Shown: in pieces, positions 8,747-17,168 of the stretch
How positions within the stretch are numbered: the first letter of the stretch is position 1
How the letters are laid out: every line of letters starts with the position of its first letter
Source: Nostoc sp. FACHB-152
GTDB taxonomy: Bacteria > Cyanobacteriota > Cyanobacteriia > Cyanobacteriales > Nostocaceae
Length of the DNA: 64,000 nucleotides
Assembly: GCF_014697475.1 (NCBI RefSeq)
Contig: NZ_JACJRV010000001.1
Span: 1-64,000, forward strand
Reading direction: 5' to 3'
Made by a program: the position numbers and the translations under genes
The notes under the pieces: model-generated
What the model was told of the DNA's origin: nothing
Seen by the model: the letters and a program-made list of their open reading frames with translations, nothing else
Database searches by the model: none

Positions 8747-9538
8747 TTAATGAACTAACTTTAAACTCACCATCATCAAAATACAGTAAACCATGAACCG
8801 CAGTGGTTTTTGGGGCGCGATTTGACAGATTTTAGCTCCTAATAATACTCCTGGCACTGAGCCAAGCCATATTGGTAATACTAAACTCCAATCAACTGTT
8901 CCCAAGGTGAGATGTCCGAGCGCAGTGAATACTAACAGAATCGCAGCTTGGGTAATATCTGTGCCAACTAACTTCCGAGCATCTAAACGGAAAAATGCAA
9001 TCAACGCCAAGGCGAACATAGAACCAGAAGCAACACTTGTCAGACCCACAACACAGCCTAACAATGCTCCGACAATTAGCGTCTGCAAACGTCCTAGTGT
9101 AGTAGTTAAGTCAAATTTGGGTGGTTCAGGTAGTTTTAATTGAGGAAAGAAGGTTAGCAGGAGCATTTGCACCAAAGCTGAAATAGTGACTAACAAAATC
9201 GTTACACCCAGCAACTGCAACATGATGCTATTTAAGCTATGTTCAGCCTTGAGTTTAATTAGATGTAATATTCCTACCCCTAGCAAAGAACCAGGAACAC
9301 TCCCCAACGCCAGCCATTTCACTATTTCTATATCGAGGGTTTGTTGCTGCCAGTGTTTGACGCTACCAACAACTTTCATTAAAGTTGCTGCCACAACATC
9401 AGAGCTTACTGCGATCGCAGGTGGTACTTGAAAAACAAAAATTAACATTGGGGTAATGAGAGAAGCACCACCAATTCCTGTCAAACCGACAACAATACCA
9501 ACTAGAAAGCTGAAGAGAGGTAATAGTAAAAAATCCAT
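8747..9538 (-). CDS. TauE/SafE family permease
   Basis: A 263-residue membrane protein of the TauE/SafE (DUF81) family, associated with export or uptake of sulfite, sulfoacetate and other small organic anions. The two internally related halves are visible: GIVVGLTGIGGASLITPMLI near the N-terminus and GALLGCVVGLTSVASGSMFALALI in the second half. About seven to eight helices are expected. The gene converges on the CadD-like gene with only three bases between the stop codons. The substrate cannot be inferred. Confidence 0.85.
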   Translation of the reverse strand: MDFLLLPLFSFLVGIVVGLTGIGGASLITPMLIFVFQVPPAIAVSSDVVAATLMKVVGSVKHWQQQTLDIEIVKWLALGSVPGSLLGVGILHLIKLKAEHSLNSIMLQLLGVTILLVTISALVQMLLLTFFPQLKLPEPPKFDLTTTLGRLQTLIVGALLGCVVGLTSVASGSMFALALIAFFRLDARKLVGTDITQAAILLVFTALGHLTLGTVDWSLVLPIWLGSVPGVLLGAKICQIAPQKPLRFMVYCILMMVSLKLVH

Positions 9539-9916
9539 ACTCCTGTCCTTAACTGGGGATTTTTGAATGTGGCGTTCTTTAGCTGAAACTAAAAGATTGG
9601 TTGTAACGCTGTTGTGTAAAAGATTTCATAGAACTGTAAGATTTGAATGACTACTAAGAAAATCAGTATAAAACACTATAGCTCGACCGACTTACCGTAT
9701 TTTAATATTAAAATAACTTAAAAGTCCATGTTTTTGTACAACAATCTAAAATGCTAGTATCTATTTATACGTGACCAAAATTTTTATTATTGATAAACAG
9801 TTATTATAGATAGGTTTATACTTCAATAATAAGTAAAGTAGCAGTATTATAAAAAACTACAAAAAAGGCTGCTCTTACATCGATAAGAGCAGCCTTTTCA
9901 CATTTGTTTAAGTAAA
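9539..9916. other. Intergenic, no gene seen
   Basis: This AT-rich stretch would carry the promoter of the TauE/SafE gene on its left side. The only clear structure is the hairpin at 9863-9898, listed separately. I saw no coding signal. Confidence 0.5.
9863..9898 (-). terminator. Rho-independent terminator of the secreted repeat protein
   Basis: A perfect 15-bp stem (AAAAGGCTGCTCTTA at 9863-9877 and its complement at 9884-9898) with a 6-base loop lies 19 bases beyond the stop of the gene at 9917-10315. The stem ends in a run of T on the minus strand, as expected for intrinsic termination. Confidence 0.8.
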
Positions 9917-10315
9917 CTATCTGTTTGTGGGAGGTTCTGGGCGATCGCCAGGAGGATGAGGTGGAACACCAAGCGCATCTTTTAACTGTTGTTCAGTCAC
10001 ACCCAGCTTTGCTGCTGCGGCTTTAAAATCCGGGCGAGGTGGTCGCTGATTTCGGTCAGCTTGACTGGGAGGATTAGCAGGTACTCCTAATGCATCTTTT
10101 AACTTTTGTTCAGTCACACCTAGCTTTGCTGCTGCGGCGGCAAAATCAGGGCGAGGTGGTCGCCTTTGTCCGTCTGGTTGTTGGTTGGGCTGTTGTGAAG
10201 CTTGAGCAACCCGATAGCTTGGATTAGCAGCATTGACTTGATTCAGCGAAATAATACCAAATGTGCCAGCTAGAACAGAAATTGCGGTTACGACTACTGC
10301 TTTATTAATATTCAT
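9917..10315 (-). CDS. Small secreted protein with two tandem 36-residue repeats
   Basis: A 132-residue protein with an N-terminal signal peptide (hydrophobic VVVTAISVLAGTFGIISL, then NQVNA as likely cleavage site). The mature part holds two copies of a unit with RPPRPDF, then AAAAKLGVTEQ and LKDALGVP, joined by a proline- and asparagine-rich linker. The unit looks like a short helical hairpin followed by a PP-rich tail. I do not recognise a family with known function. The start at 10315 is chosen because AGAGG lies six bases upstream; the ATG at 10321 touches it directly. It has its own terminator and is probably monocistronic. A periplasmic location is inferred. Confidence 0.7.
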   Translation of the reverse strand: MNINKAVVVTAISVLAGTFGIISLNQVNAANPSYRVAQASQQPNQQPDGQRRPPRPDFAAAAAKLGVTEQKLKDALGVPANPPSQADRNQRPPRPDFKAAAAKLGVTEQQLKDALGVPPHPPGDRPEPPTNR

Positions 10316-10468
10316 CGTCATCCTCTAGAAGTTAGATTGTTTATGTTTCTGATTAAATTCGCTGAAAATTACAGTTGTCCCTGCTGCTGAATTACAGTTT
10401 TGTAATTTTTGTGCTGAGTACCCTACTGGTCTGTCCCATTAATTTTGCCCGGTTGTAGGTGTTCAGTT

Positions 10469-10493
10469 CCCCGACTTCTTAAAGAAGTCGGGG
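10469..10493. repeat. Palindromic REP-like hairpin
   Basis: CCCCGACTTCTT at 10469-10480 and its complement at 10482-10493 form an almost gapless palindrome. A shorter relative, GACTTCT-TGC-AGAAGTC, lies at 14855-14871 after the thiolase. It appears to be a dispersed hairpin element. Confidence 0.5.
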
Positions 10494-10515
10494 AGCTATA
10501 AGCTCTCATAACTAA

Positions 10516-10671
10516 TGCGATGAACCACTAGTTGACTTATTTGTAGATATTGTTAGTAAAAATGGGAATTTATTGCTGAACATTGGGACAAAGGCTGATG
10601 GTTCAATATCCAAAGTACAACTTGGCTTGGGTAAATGGTTAGACGTGAATGGTAAAGCAATCTTTAGCTAA
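10516..10671 (+). pseudogene. C-terminal remnant of an alpha-L-fucosidase (GH29)
   Basis: Bases 10516-10671 read as an open frame without a start codon. It contains LVDLFVDIVSKNGNLLLNIG followed by TKADGSI and GKWLDVNGKAIF and then a stop. This is the conserved segment of glycoside hydrolase family 29 fucosidases just after the catalytic barrel. The upstream part, several hundred residues, is missing: the frame is closed by a stop at 10513. A segment between GSI and GKW is also shortened relative to what the family usually has. The window therefore holds only a gene relic. Confidence 0.75.
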
Positions 10672-11496
10672 ACTTTCCAATTGAATACCATACTTATCAG
10701 TTTTGCGATCGCCTTTCGGCATTAGCAAATGTGTAGACGGAAAGTAGCTTGTCGATCTGCGTCAATTAGGCATCGGATTGCGGTGATAGATCCGCTCCTT
10801 TGCTAAATATTTATTTAACAGTCACTCGCTCGTCAATTATGTGAAACTCAACCAATCAAACTCTTGCCACAAACACAGCGTTTGAAGCGTTTTTTCAATA
10901 ATCTTCACAAAAGATATTCATTAGTGTTGCGAAAGAATGCTTTTATCCACCGTAGCAACATCTGCCTATAATCCAGAGTTTCAACTGATGAAAATGTCAA
11001 AAATATATTTTCAAAATATTTTTTAACATTTATAAATTATTACCTTTGATAGTTTTATTTTTGAGCAAATTCTCTCTCAGGATATAAGTTATTTGGCATC
11101 TTTTATAGATATTTTAATTATTAATACTAAAATAGTTTGGAGTTAGAAACAATTAAAATATTAAATTTCAACTTTCTTTTTTAATCTTAATAAAAATTTT
11201 TATTTTACAACTAAAATTGAAAGCACTAAACTTAGTCAATTCTTCTCATTATATCAATAAAAAGTGAATGTGCTTCACAAACTTTATTTTTAGTTATCAA
11301 TAATTCCTCTAGATAACAAGGAATTATTGATAACTGATTTTACGTTATAAAACGCTTTGGCTAACTTGAGTTATATGTAGCTAATGCAAAGTAGGTGGCG
11401 CTGTTCTGTGCCAAATTTTTTGAATTTACGAATATTGCATATTGGGGTTTGGAAACTGTTAGCCAACAATAGCATTTTCAACAGAGGTGGATGGCT
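10672..11496. other. Gene-free, AT-rich upstream region
   Basis: About 820 bases without a supported gene. The right half is very AT-rich. The hairpin at 11292-11335 is its clearest structure. A HIP1-containing segment at 10700-10800 may be decayed coding DNA, but I could not assign a family. Confidence 0.5.
11292..11335. repeat. Perfect 17-bp inverted repeat upstream of the AMP-ligase
   Basis: AGTTATCAATAATTCCT (11292-11308) is perfectly repeated in reverse complement at 11319-11335 with a 10-base loop. It lies about 160 bases before the acyl-CoA-synthetase-like start. It could be an attenuator in a long leader, a terminator of an upstream transcript, or a small MITE. No gene ends immediately before it, which favours a leader structure or a mobile element. 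Confidence 0.6.
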
Positions 11497-13557
11497 ATGA
11501 CAAAGCAACTATCACTTGAACAAGTCCTTGCTTGTGGTGTAGAAACTAATATTGCTACTACAATACTGCCGCAGGTCAATCAGTGCCTTACTTGTCTACC
11601 TGCTGACTGCTGGCAGTATCTAACTCAATATATCCTTAAGCCTAGTCATCCCTTTGCACTACACGAACTCCTTTACAAAACCACCTTCTCCGACTGGGAC
11701 AAAAGCCAAGGTTATCCTCCTGTTTGGTTTCCTTCTCAGGGACAGATACAGGCGACTAATATCGCTGCGTTGATGAAGGAGCTAAAACTAGATACTTATA
11801 CAGAACTTCACGCTTGGTCAGCACAACATCGCGCTGAATTTTGGGACATAATTATTCAACGTTTGGGTATTCGCTTTCAAGAGAAATATACCAAAATTGT
11901 TGACTTGGCAAACGGTGTTGAGTCGCCGCAGTGGTTGGTAGGCACTCAATTTAATATTGTTGAAAGTTGTTTTCAAACATCTCCAGATATCCCTGCCATT
12001 ATCTTCCAGCCAGAAGGAGGTTCAATTTCTACTCTCAGCTATGGCGAACTTCACGCCTTGACCAACCGAGTTGCTAATGGGCTGGTGAATGCTGGCTTTC
12101 AAAGAGGCGATGCGATCGCAATTATGATGCCGATGACAGCCGAATCTGTAGCAATTTACTTAGGGATTGTCAAAGCTGGTTGCATTGTAGTTTCTATTGC
12201 TGACAGTTTTAGCACCGCCGAAATTGCCAAGCGATTGTACCTGTCTAACGTTAAAGCAATCTTTACCCAAAACTATATTTTGCGTGGCGGTAAGCAGTTG
12301 CCCCTTTATCACAAAGTGGTTAACGCCGATGCGCCTGTTGCGATTGTTTTAGGTTCATCTGTTGAACTGCGTTCTGGTGATTTAACTTGGAAGGAGTTTC
12401 TCAGTTCTAACGAGCAATTTGATGCTTTCCCTACATCTGCTGGTGCTTACACTAATATCCTATTCTCCTCTGGCACCACTGGAGAACCTAAAGTCATTCC
12501 CTGGACGCAAACTACCCCAATCAAATGTGCTGCTGATGGGCATCTGCACCAGGATATCCACCCAGGTGATGTAGTGGCATGGCATACAAATTTAGGATGG
12601 ATGATGGGGCCGTGGCTGATTTACGCTAGTTTAATTAATCAGGCGGCGATCGCTCTTTATTATGGAAAACCTACAGAGCGAGAATATGGTCAGTTTATAC
12701 AGGACGCAGGCGTAAATATACTTGGTGTAGTACCGAGTCTAGTTAATAGTTGGAAAACAACTGGTTGTATGCAAGGTCTAGACTGGAGTGCTATTAAAGC
12801 TTTTAGCTCGACAGGTGAGTGTTCTAATCCTGAAGATATGTTCTACCTCATGTCCCTAGCTGGATACAAACCAGTTATCGAATATTGCGGCGGGACAGAA
12901 ATCGGAGGAGCTTATATAACTGGCACTTTAGTACAACCATCGACTCCCTCAACTTTTACTACACCTGCTTTGGGGCTAGACATAATTATTCTCGACTCAG
13001 ATGGTCATCCTACTAACAAAGGCGAGGCATTTATTATCCCCCCATCAATTGGACTCTCCACTGAGTTGTTAAACGCAGACCACCACCAGATATATTTTGC
13101 GAATGTCCCCCAAATCCAGAATCTAGTACCTCTGCGTCGTCACGGCGACCAGATACAACGGTTGCCCTATAGCTACTACCGCGCTCACGGTCGCGTTGAC
13201 GATACCATGAATCTAAGCGGTATCAAAGTTAGCTCTACTGAAATTGAACAAGTTCTAAATGCCGAGCCAGGAATTTGTGAAACTGCCGCTATTGCTGTTT
13301 CCTGTTTATCAGGAGGGCCAAGTCAATTAGTTCTCTATGTGGTGGTCAAACCGGATGTCCAGGAGGATAAAGCCGCGATCGCCGCATCCTTGCAAAAAGC
13401 AATCAACCAGCGTCTCAATCCACTGTTCAAGATTCACGATATTGTCATCGTCGATCGCTTACCTCGCACTGCTTCTAACAAAGTTATGCGCCGTGTGTTG
13501 CGCGACCAATATCAAGGTTCTTTACCTCAACCTACCAAATTATATCCTGTCCGGTAA
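11497..13557 (+). CDS. Acetoacetyl-CoA-synthetase-like AMP-forming ligase
   Basis: A 686-residue ANL-superfamily acyl-CoA synthetase. The phosphate-binding loop is SSGTTGEPKV near residue 330, the adenine region includes EYCGGTEIGG near 465, the hinge region contains HGRVDDTMNLSGIKVSSTEIE, and the adenylation lysine is in TASNKVMRR near the end. The 150-residue N-terminal extension is like acetyl-/acetoacetyl-CoA synthetases. I prefer the ATG at 11497, nine bases after AGAGG, over the ATG at 11491. It is followed by a thiolase and lies in a homogentisate-degradation region whose end product is acetoacetate. Activation of acetoacetate is thus the best guess; acetate or a related short acid is the alternative. 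Confidence 0.75.
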   Translation: MTKQLSLEQVLACGVETNIATTILPQVNQCLTCLPADCWQYLTQYILKPSHPFALHELLYKTTFSDWDKSQGYPPVWFPSQGQIQATNIAALMKELKLDTYTELHAWSAQHRAEFWDIIIQRLGIRFQEKYTKIVDLANGVESPQWLVGTQFNIVESCFQTSPDIPAIIFQPEGGSISTLSYGELHALTNRVANGLVNAGFQRGDAIAIMMPMTAESVAIYLGIVKAGCIVVSIADSFSTAEIAKRLYLSNVKAIFTQNYILRGGKQLPLYHKVVNADAPVAIVLGSSVELRSGDLTWKEFLSSNEQFDAFPTSAGAYTNILFSSGTTGEPKVIPWTQTTPIKCAADGHLHQDIHPGDVVAWHTNLGWMMGPWLIYASLINQAAIALYYGKPTEREYGQFIQDAGVNILGVVPSLVNSWKTTGCMQGLDWSAIKAFSSTGECSNPEDMFYLMSLAGYKPVIEYCGGTEIGGAYITGTLVQPSTPSTFTTPALGLDIIILDSDGHPTNKGEAFIIPPSIGLSTELLNADHHQIYFANVPQIQNLVPLRRHGDQIQRLPYSYYRAHGRVDDTMNLSGIKVSSTEIEQVLNAEPGICETAAIAVSCLSGGPSQLVLYVVVKPDVQEDKAAIAASLQKAINQRLNPLFKIHDIVIVDRLPRTASNKVMRRVLRDQYQGSLPQPTKLYPVR

Positions 13558-13664
13558 AAGACTTATCATTAAGACCGCAGGGGGGCAGAGGAGCAGGGGA
13601 GAGGGTTTTGCATTTTCTGCACAGATGTATCGAATCACAAGTAATTAGTCGGACATAATATTAT
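13558..13664. repeat. Dispersed repeat between ligase and thiolase
   Basis: Sequence blocks AAAGACTTAT, AAGACCGCAG, a G-rich core, TTTCTGCAC and AGTCGGACAT match the order of blocks in 151-235 at the left edge. It separates two genes that probably belong to one operon, so it may be an insertion into an existing intergenic gap. Confidence 0.5.
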
Positions 13665-14855
13665 ATGCGTAAAGTCTATATTGTATCAGCAGTCCGCACG
13701 CCCCTGGGTAAATTTGGTGGTGTACTAGCGGGATTGTCCCCCGTAGATTTGGGGGTCTGTGTCATGCAAGCAGCGATCGCCCAAGCAGGAATTCCGGCAG
13801 CAGCTTTAGACTTATATATTATGGGTAATGTCCTTCGCGCCGGACATGGACAATTGTTACCCCGCCAAGCAGCAATTAAGGCAGGAATTCCAGAAACAGT
13901 GAATGGGTATGCTGTAGATATGGTCTGCTCTTCAGGCATGATGAGCTTAATCAATGCAACTAATACTATCCGAGTTGGGGACGCAGATATAGTTCTCGCT
14001 GGAGGTATGGAATCAATGTCTCAGGCGGGCTTTTTACTATCCCACAGAGCGAGGTGGGGTTATAAATTCTTATTGGGTGCGCCAGAGTCATTAACAGACG
14101 TACTACTCTGTGATGGGTTGACTGATGCTACCACAGGGCAAACGATGGGAGAACAGGCAGAACGCATTGCCGTAATCTACGGATTCTGCCGTCAGGAATT
14201 GGATGAGGTAGCATTTTATTCTCATCAAAAAGCTGCTGCGGCAATGCAACGAGGTAGCTTTGGCAAAGAGATTGTCCCCATTCTAGTTAAAACCAAGCAA
14301 GGCAAGCAATTAGTAGATACAGATGAAGGAATTCGTTCTGATACTACCTGCTCAGGCCTTGCTCAACTACATTCTGTTTTTCAGCCAAATGGTGTACTGA
14401 CAGCAGGAAACAGTAGTCAGATATCAGATGGTGCTGCTGCTGTAATTTTAGCCAGTCAGTCAGCAGTAGAAAGTTATCAATTGCAGCCGATCGCAGAAGT
14501 GTTAGGTGCAACTTGGGCCAGTGGTGAGACTTGGCGGTTCCTAGAGGCACCAGTTTGGGCAGTTAAACAGTTGTTAGAAAAGCTCGGCATGACGGTAGCT
14601 GATATTGACTTGTTCGAGAATAATGAAGCTTTTGCCTTGAGCAACTTGCTTTTTAGTCAGTTATTGAGCGTTCCCAAGGACAAGTTAAACGTTAACGGCG
14701 GTGCGATCTCTCTAGGACATCCAATTGGAGCCTCTGGAACACGGCTTGTTGTTACATTACTCAATGCCTTAAAAGAACAGAATAAAACCGTGGGCATAGC
14801 TGCCCTATGCCACGGCACTGGTGGAGGTACTGCAATTGCAATCAAGCGGCTTTAG
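13665..14855 (+). CDS. Acetyl-CoA C-acetyltransferase (thiolase)
   Basis: A 396-residue degradative/biosynthetic thiolase. Catalytic residues are Cys88 in DMVCSSGMMS, His352 in GHPIGASGTR and Cys382 in ALCHGTGGGTA. The usual CGGG at the last cysteine reads CHGTGGG here, a small deviation that keeps the glycine loop. It would cleave acetoacetyl-CoA to two acetyl-CoA or run in reverse. Its neighbour is the acetoacetyl-CoA-synthetase-like ligase, so the pair is suited to recovering acetoacetate released by fumarylacetoacetase. I see no PHA synthase nearby, which makes a storage-polymer role less likely. Confidence 0.9.
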   Translation: MRKVYIVSAVRTPLGKFGGVLAGLSPVDLGVCVMQAAIAQAGIPAAALDLYIMGNVLRAGHGQLLPRQAAIKAGIPETVNGYAVDMVCSSGMMSLINATNTIRVGDADIVLAGGMESMSQAGFLLSHRARWGYKFLLGAPESLTDVLLCDGLTDATTGQTMGEQAERIAVIYGFCRQELDEVAFYSHQKAAAAMQRGSFGKEIVPILVKTKQGKQLVDTDEGIRSDTTCSGLAQLHSVFQPNGVLTAGNSSQISDGAAAVILASQSAVESYQLQPIAEVLGATWASGETWRFLEAPVWAVKQLLEKLGMTVADIDLFENNEAFALSNLLFSQLLSVPKDKLNVNGGAISLGHPIGASGTRLVVTLLNALKEQNKTVGIAALCHGTGGGTAIAIKRL

Positions 14856-14882
14856 ACTTCTTGCAGAAGTCGGGAAAAGGGT

Positions 14883-14925
14883 AAGGGGGAAAGGGAGAAG
14901 AAAAAACCCTTTCCCTTTGCCCCCT
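14883..14925. terminator. Bidirectional terminator between convergent genes
   Basis: GGGAAAGGG on the left and CCCTTTCCC on the right are complementary around an A-rich loop, between the thiolase and the convergent diiron-protein gene. The stem carries poly-G and poly-C flanks that extend it imperfectly. Confidence 0.5.
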
Positions 14926-14935
14926 CTTATTGTCC

Positions 14936-15847
14936 TCATTGCAGTAAATCGCTATATAAACCATCCCAAAAAACGGCGATCGCTTCTAGAATCTGCCATC
15001 CTCCTTCAAAGAATTTGGCGCGATCAAAGTTGGGATTGAAGTAAACCTCCTCTAATTCCTCAAGGGTGTGTGCAGCGTGCTGCGCCTCCACACGGTTATG
15101 CCAGGTGAAGAATGCCAAACGTAACTGTGGATGACGCATTTGTTTAATACGTATGAAACCATCTTCCAATTCCTGCCAGAAACCAGCCGCCGCCCAGTGT
15201 TCGACAGCAAAGCTAGCACCCTCGGCAATCTGGCGATCGTCACTACCGTAGAGGCGAATCAGTTCATCACAAAAGTGCAAGGTTTTAGGGCTGCCGTGCT
15301 TGCGCTTACCGATATCTGCAAAATCTAGCCCCAGACCTTTAGCCACCCCCAGCAGCCATTCAAAATGAGCTGCTTGGAAACGGCAAATACCACCATCTAC
15401 TGTGCATTCAGTGCTGACTAATTCGGGATCTCCTTCTTTGTCCTTTGTTTCCTCAGTGAGTACAATGGCGTTAGAGATTTGTTCGGTGTGGCGATAAATA
15501 ACTCCCAGTTCGTTGAGCAATATCTCCCGACTAGCCCGCGACTGCTGGAGAGTAGGAGAATTGATAACTTTTAACAAAGCTGCAACGAGGAACTGGTTGG
15601 AGAAAACTGAGAATTGCTGAATAAAATGCCGCAGTTCTACATCTGTAGCTGTGCCTTTTTGAAACCACTTAGTATAGGCATTGTTTCTGATAATGCGATG
15701 GTGCAATAATTTGCGCTCAACATCTTTGAGAAACTCTTGAAAGTCATCTATCTGCTGTTGGGTTAACGTGCCTTGGCGCAAACGCTCATGAATCCGCGAA
15801 GAAATGGTGAGATGAGTTGGCTTTTTTGGAATTGCTTGAGCGATCAT
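14936..15847 (-). CDS. Heme-oxygenase-like diiron protein (CADD/DUF3865-like)
   Basis: A 303-residue all-helical protein of the heme-oxygenase-like diiron oxidase (HDO) superfamily, related to TenA/PqqC folds and to the chlamydial CADD. A full set of six candidate iron ligands is visible: Glu113, His120 (ELGVIYRH), Glu216 (FAVEHWAA), His250, Glu254 and His257 (WHNRVEAQH). Spacing matches CADD Glu81-His88, Glu142, His174-Asp178-His181, with Glu in place of the Asp. HDO enzymes hydroxylate, cleave or rearrange small substrates using O2. It is downstream of homogentisate dioxygenase on the same strand with 126 bases between. Substrate is unknown; a role linked to tyrosine-derived metabolites is inferred from context only. 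Confidence 0.8.
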   Translation of the reverse strand: MIAQAIPKKPTHLTISSRIHERLRQGTLTQQQIDDFQEFLKDVERKLLHHRIIRNNAYTKWFQKGTATDVELRHFIQQFSVFSNQFLVAALLKVINSPTLQQSRASREILLNELGVIYRHTEQISNAIVLTEETKDKEGDPELVSTECTVDGGICRFQAAHFEWLLGVAKGLGLDFADIGKRKHGSPKTLHFCDELIRLYGSDDRQIAEGASFAVEHWAAAGFWQELEDGFIRIKQMRHPQLRLAFFTWHNRVEAQHAAHTLEELEEVYFNPNFDRAKFFEGGWQILEAIAVFWDGLYSDLLQ

Positions 15848-15973
15848 ATATATTACTCCTAGTTTGAAAATAAAAAATAAAGAACAAAAAACAAAAATAG
15901 AGAATTACTTATATAGCAACCCGTATTGAATATCCAAACAAACCTGTTGCCTATTGCCTATTGCCCCCCAGCC

Positions 15974-17131
15974 TCACCCAAGCCAACTGTAAATATAATT
16001 TTTGTCTTCCAAAGCAATAGCATTCGTTGTCAGTCTCAATGGTCGAAAAGTATCAATCATCACAGCAAGTTCGTTAGTTCGTTCTTTGCCAATTGATCCT
16101 TCGTACATCCCTGGGTGTGGGCCATGAGGAATACCACTCGGATGTAAGGTAATCGAACCGCGCTCAATTCCTTTGCGAGACATAAATTTCCCCTCAACGT
16201 AGTAGATAAACTCATCAGAATCGACATTAGAGTGATTGTATGGGGCTGGAATTGCCTGGGGATGATAGTCAAACATTCGCGGTACAAAGGAACACAAGAC
16301 AAATCCAGGGCCATCAAAGGTTTGATGCACAGGTGGTGGCTGGTGTATTTTGCCTGTAATTGGCTCAAAGTCCTCAATATTGAACGCAAATGGCCAAAGA
16401 TGCCCATCCCAGCCAACTACATCCAGAGGATGATGGTTGTATAAGTAACGACTAAACCCACCGCGAGCTTTGAGTAATACCTCAAACTCTCCTTTTTCAT
16501 CGTGAGTAATCAGTGCTGATGGCGGACGAATATCTCGTTCGCAATAAGGTGCGTGTTCGAGGAATTGACCGTACTGATTGAGATAGCGTTTGGGTGGCTC
16601 GATATGCCCGTATGCTTCGATTACAAGCATTCGCTGCTCTACTTCTTCATCTGGCAAAATGCGCCAAATAACCCCAGTCGGAATCACCAGATAATCCCCC
16701 GGCCTATAGTGGATTATTCCATACTGACTTTCTAGAACACCGCTACCTTCATGAATGAAAATCACTTCATCGCCATGTGCAAAACGGTACCAATATTGCA
16801 TAGGTACTGTAGGCAAAGCTACAGAAATACAAACATCTGCATTGGCTAATAAAGGAATCCGAGATGCAATGGCATCGCCTTGAGCAGCTAGAGTTGCTGT
16901 ACGCAGATGACGGTGGCTTAGGGGAACTGCTTCTTCATAAGATATATCTGTTTTACTCTCTAACAAAATTTTCTGGATTTGAGTGGGTGGATGCAGATGG
17001 TAAAGCAGGGATTGAATACCCGAAAAACCACGAGTTCCCATCAATTCTTCGTGATATAAAGAACCATCAGTTTGGTGAAATTGAGTGTGGCGTTTATGAG
17101 GAATATTTCCTAATTTGTAGTAATAGGTCAT
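15974..17131 (-). CDS. hmgA: Homogentisate 1,2-dioxygenase
   Basis: This Fe(II) cupin enzyme opens the homogentisate ring to maleylacetoacetate. The 385-residue protein belongs to the shorter bacterial group. Candidate iron ligands are His300 and Glu307 in PYNHSNVDSDEFIYY, and His336 in HPSGIPHGPHPG; GDEVIFIHEG and YRPGDYLVIPTG mark the N-terminal cupin. It follows the HPPD gene by 37 bases, so the two are almost certainly co-transcribed. Cyanobacteria often have HPPD for tocopherol synthesis alone; the presence of this gene beside it argues for degradation here. Confidence 0.92.
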   Translation of the reverse strand: MTYYYKLGNIPHKRHTQFHQTDGSLYHEELMGTRGFSGIQSLLYHLHPPTQIQKILLESKTDISYEEAVPLSHRHLRTATLAAQGDAIASRIPLLANADVCISVALPTVPMQYWYRFAHGDEVIFIHEGSGVLESQYGIIHYRPGDYLVIPTGVIWRILPDEEVEQRMLVIEAYGHIEPPKRYLNQYGQFLEHAPYCERDIRPPSALITHDEKGEFEVLLKARGGFSRYLYNHHPLDVVGWDGHLWPFAFNIEDFEPITGKIHQPPPVHQTFDGPGFVLCSFVPRMFDYHPQAIPAPYNHSNVDSDEFIYYVEGKFMSRKGIERGSITLHPSGIPHGPHPGMYEGSIGKERTNELAVMIDTFRPLRLTTNAIALEDKNYIYSWLG

Positions 17132-17168
17132 GGTTTTACCCTGCTTGTTTGGGTTTACCGTAGCTCAT

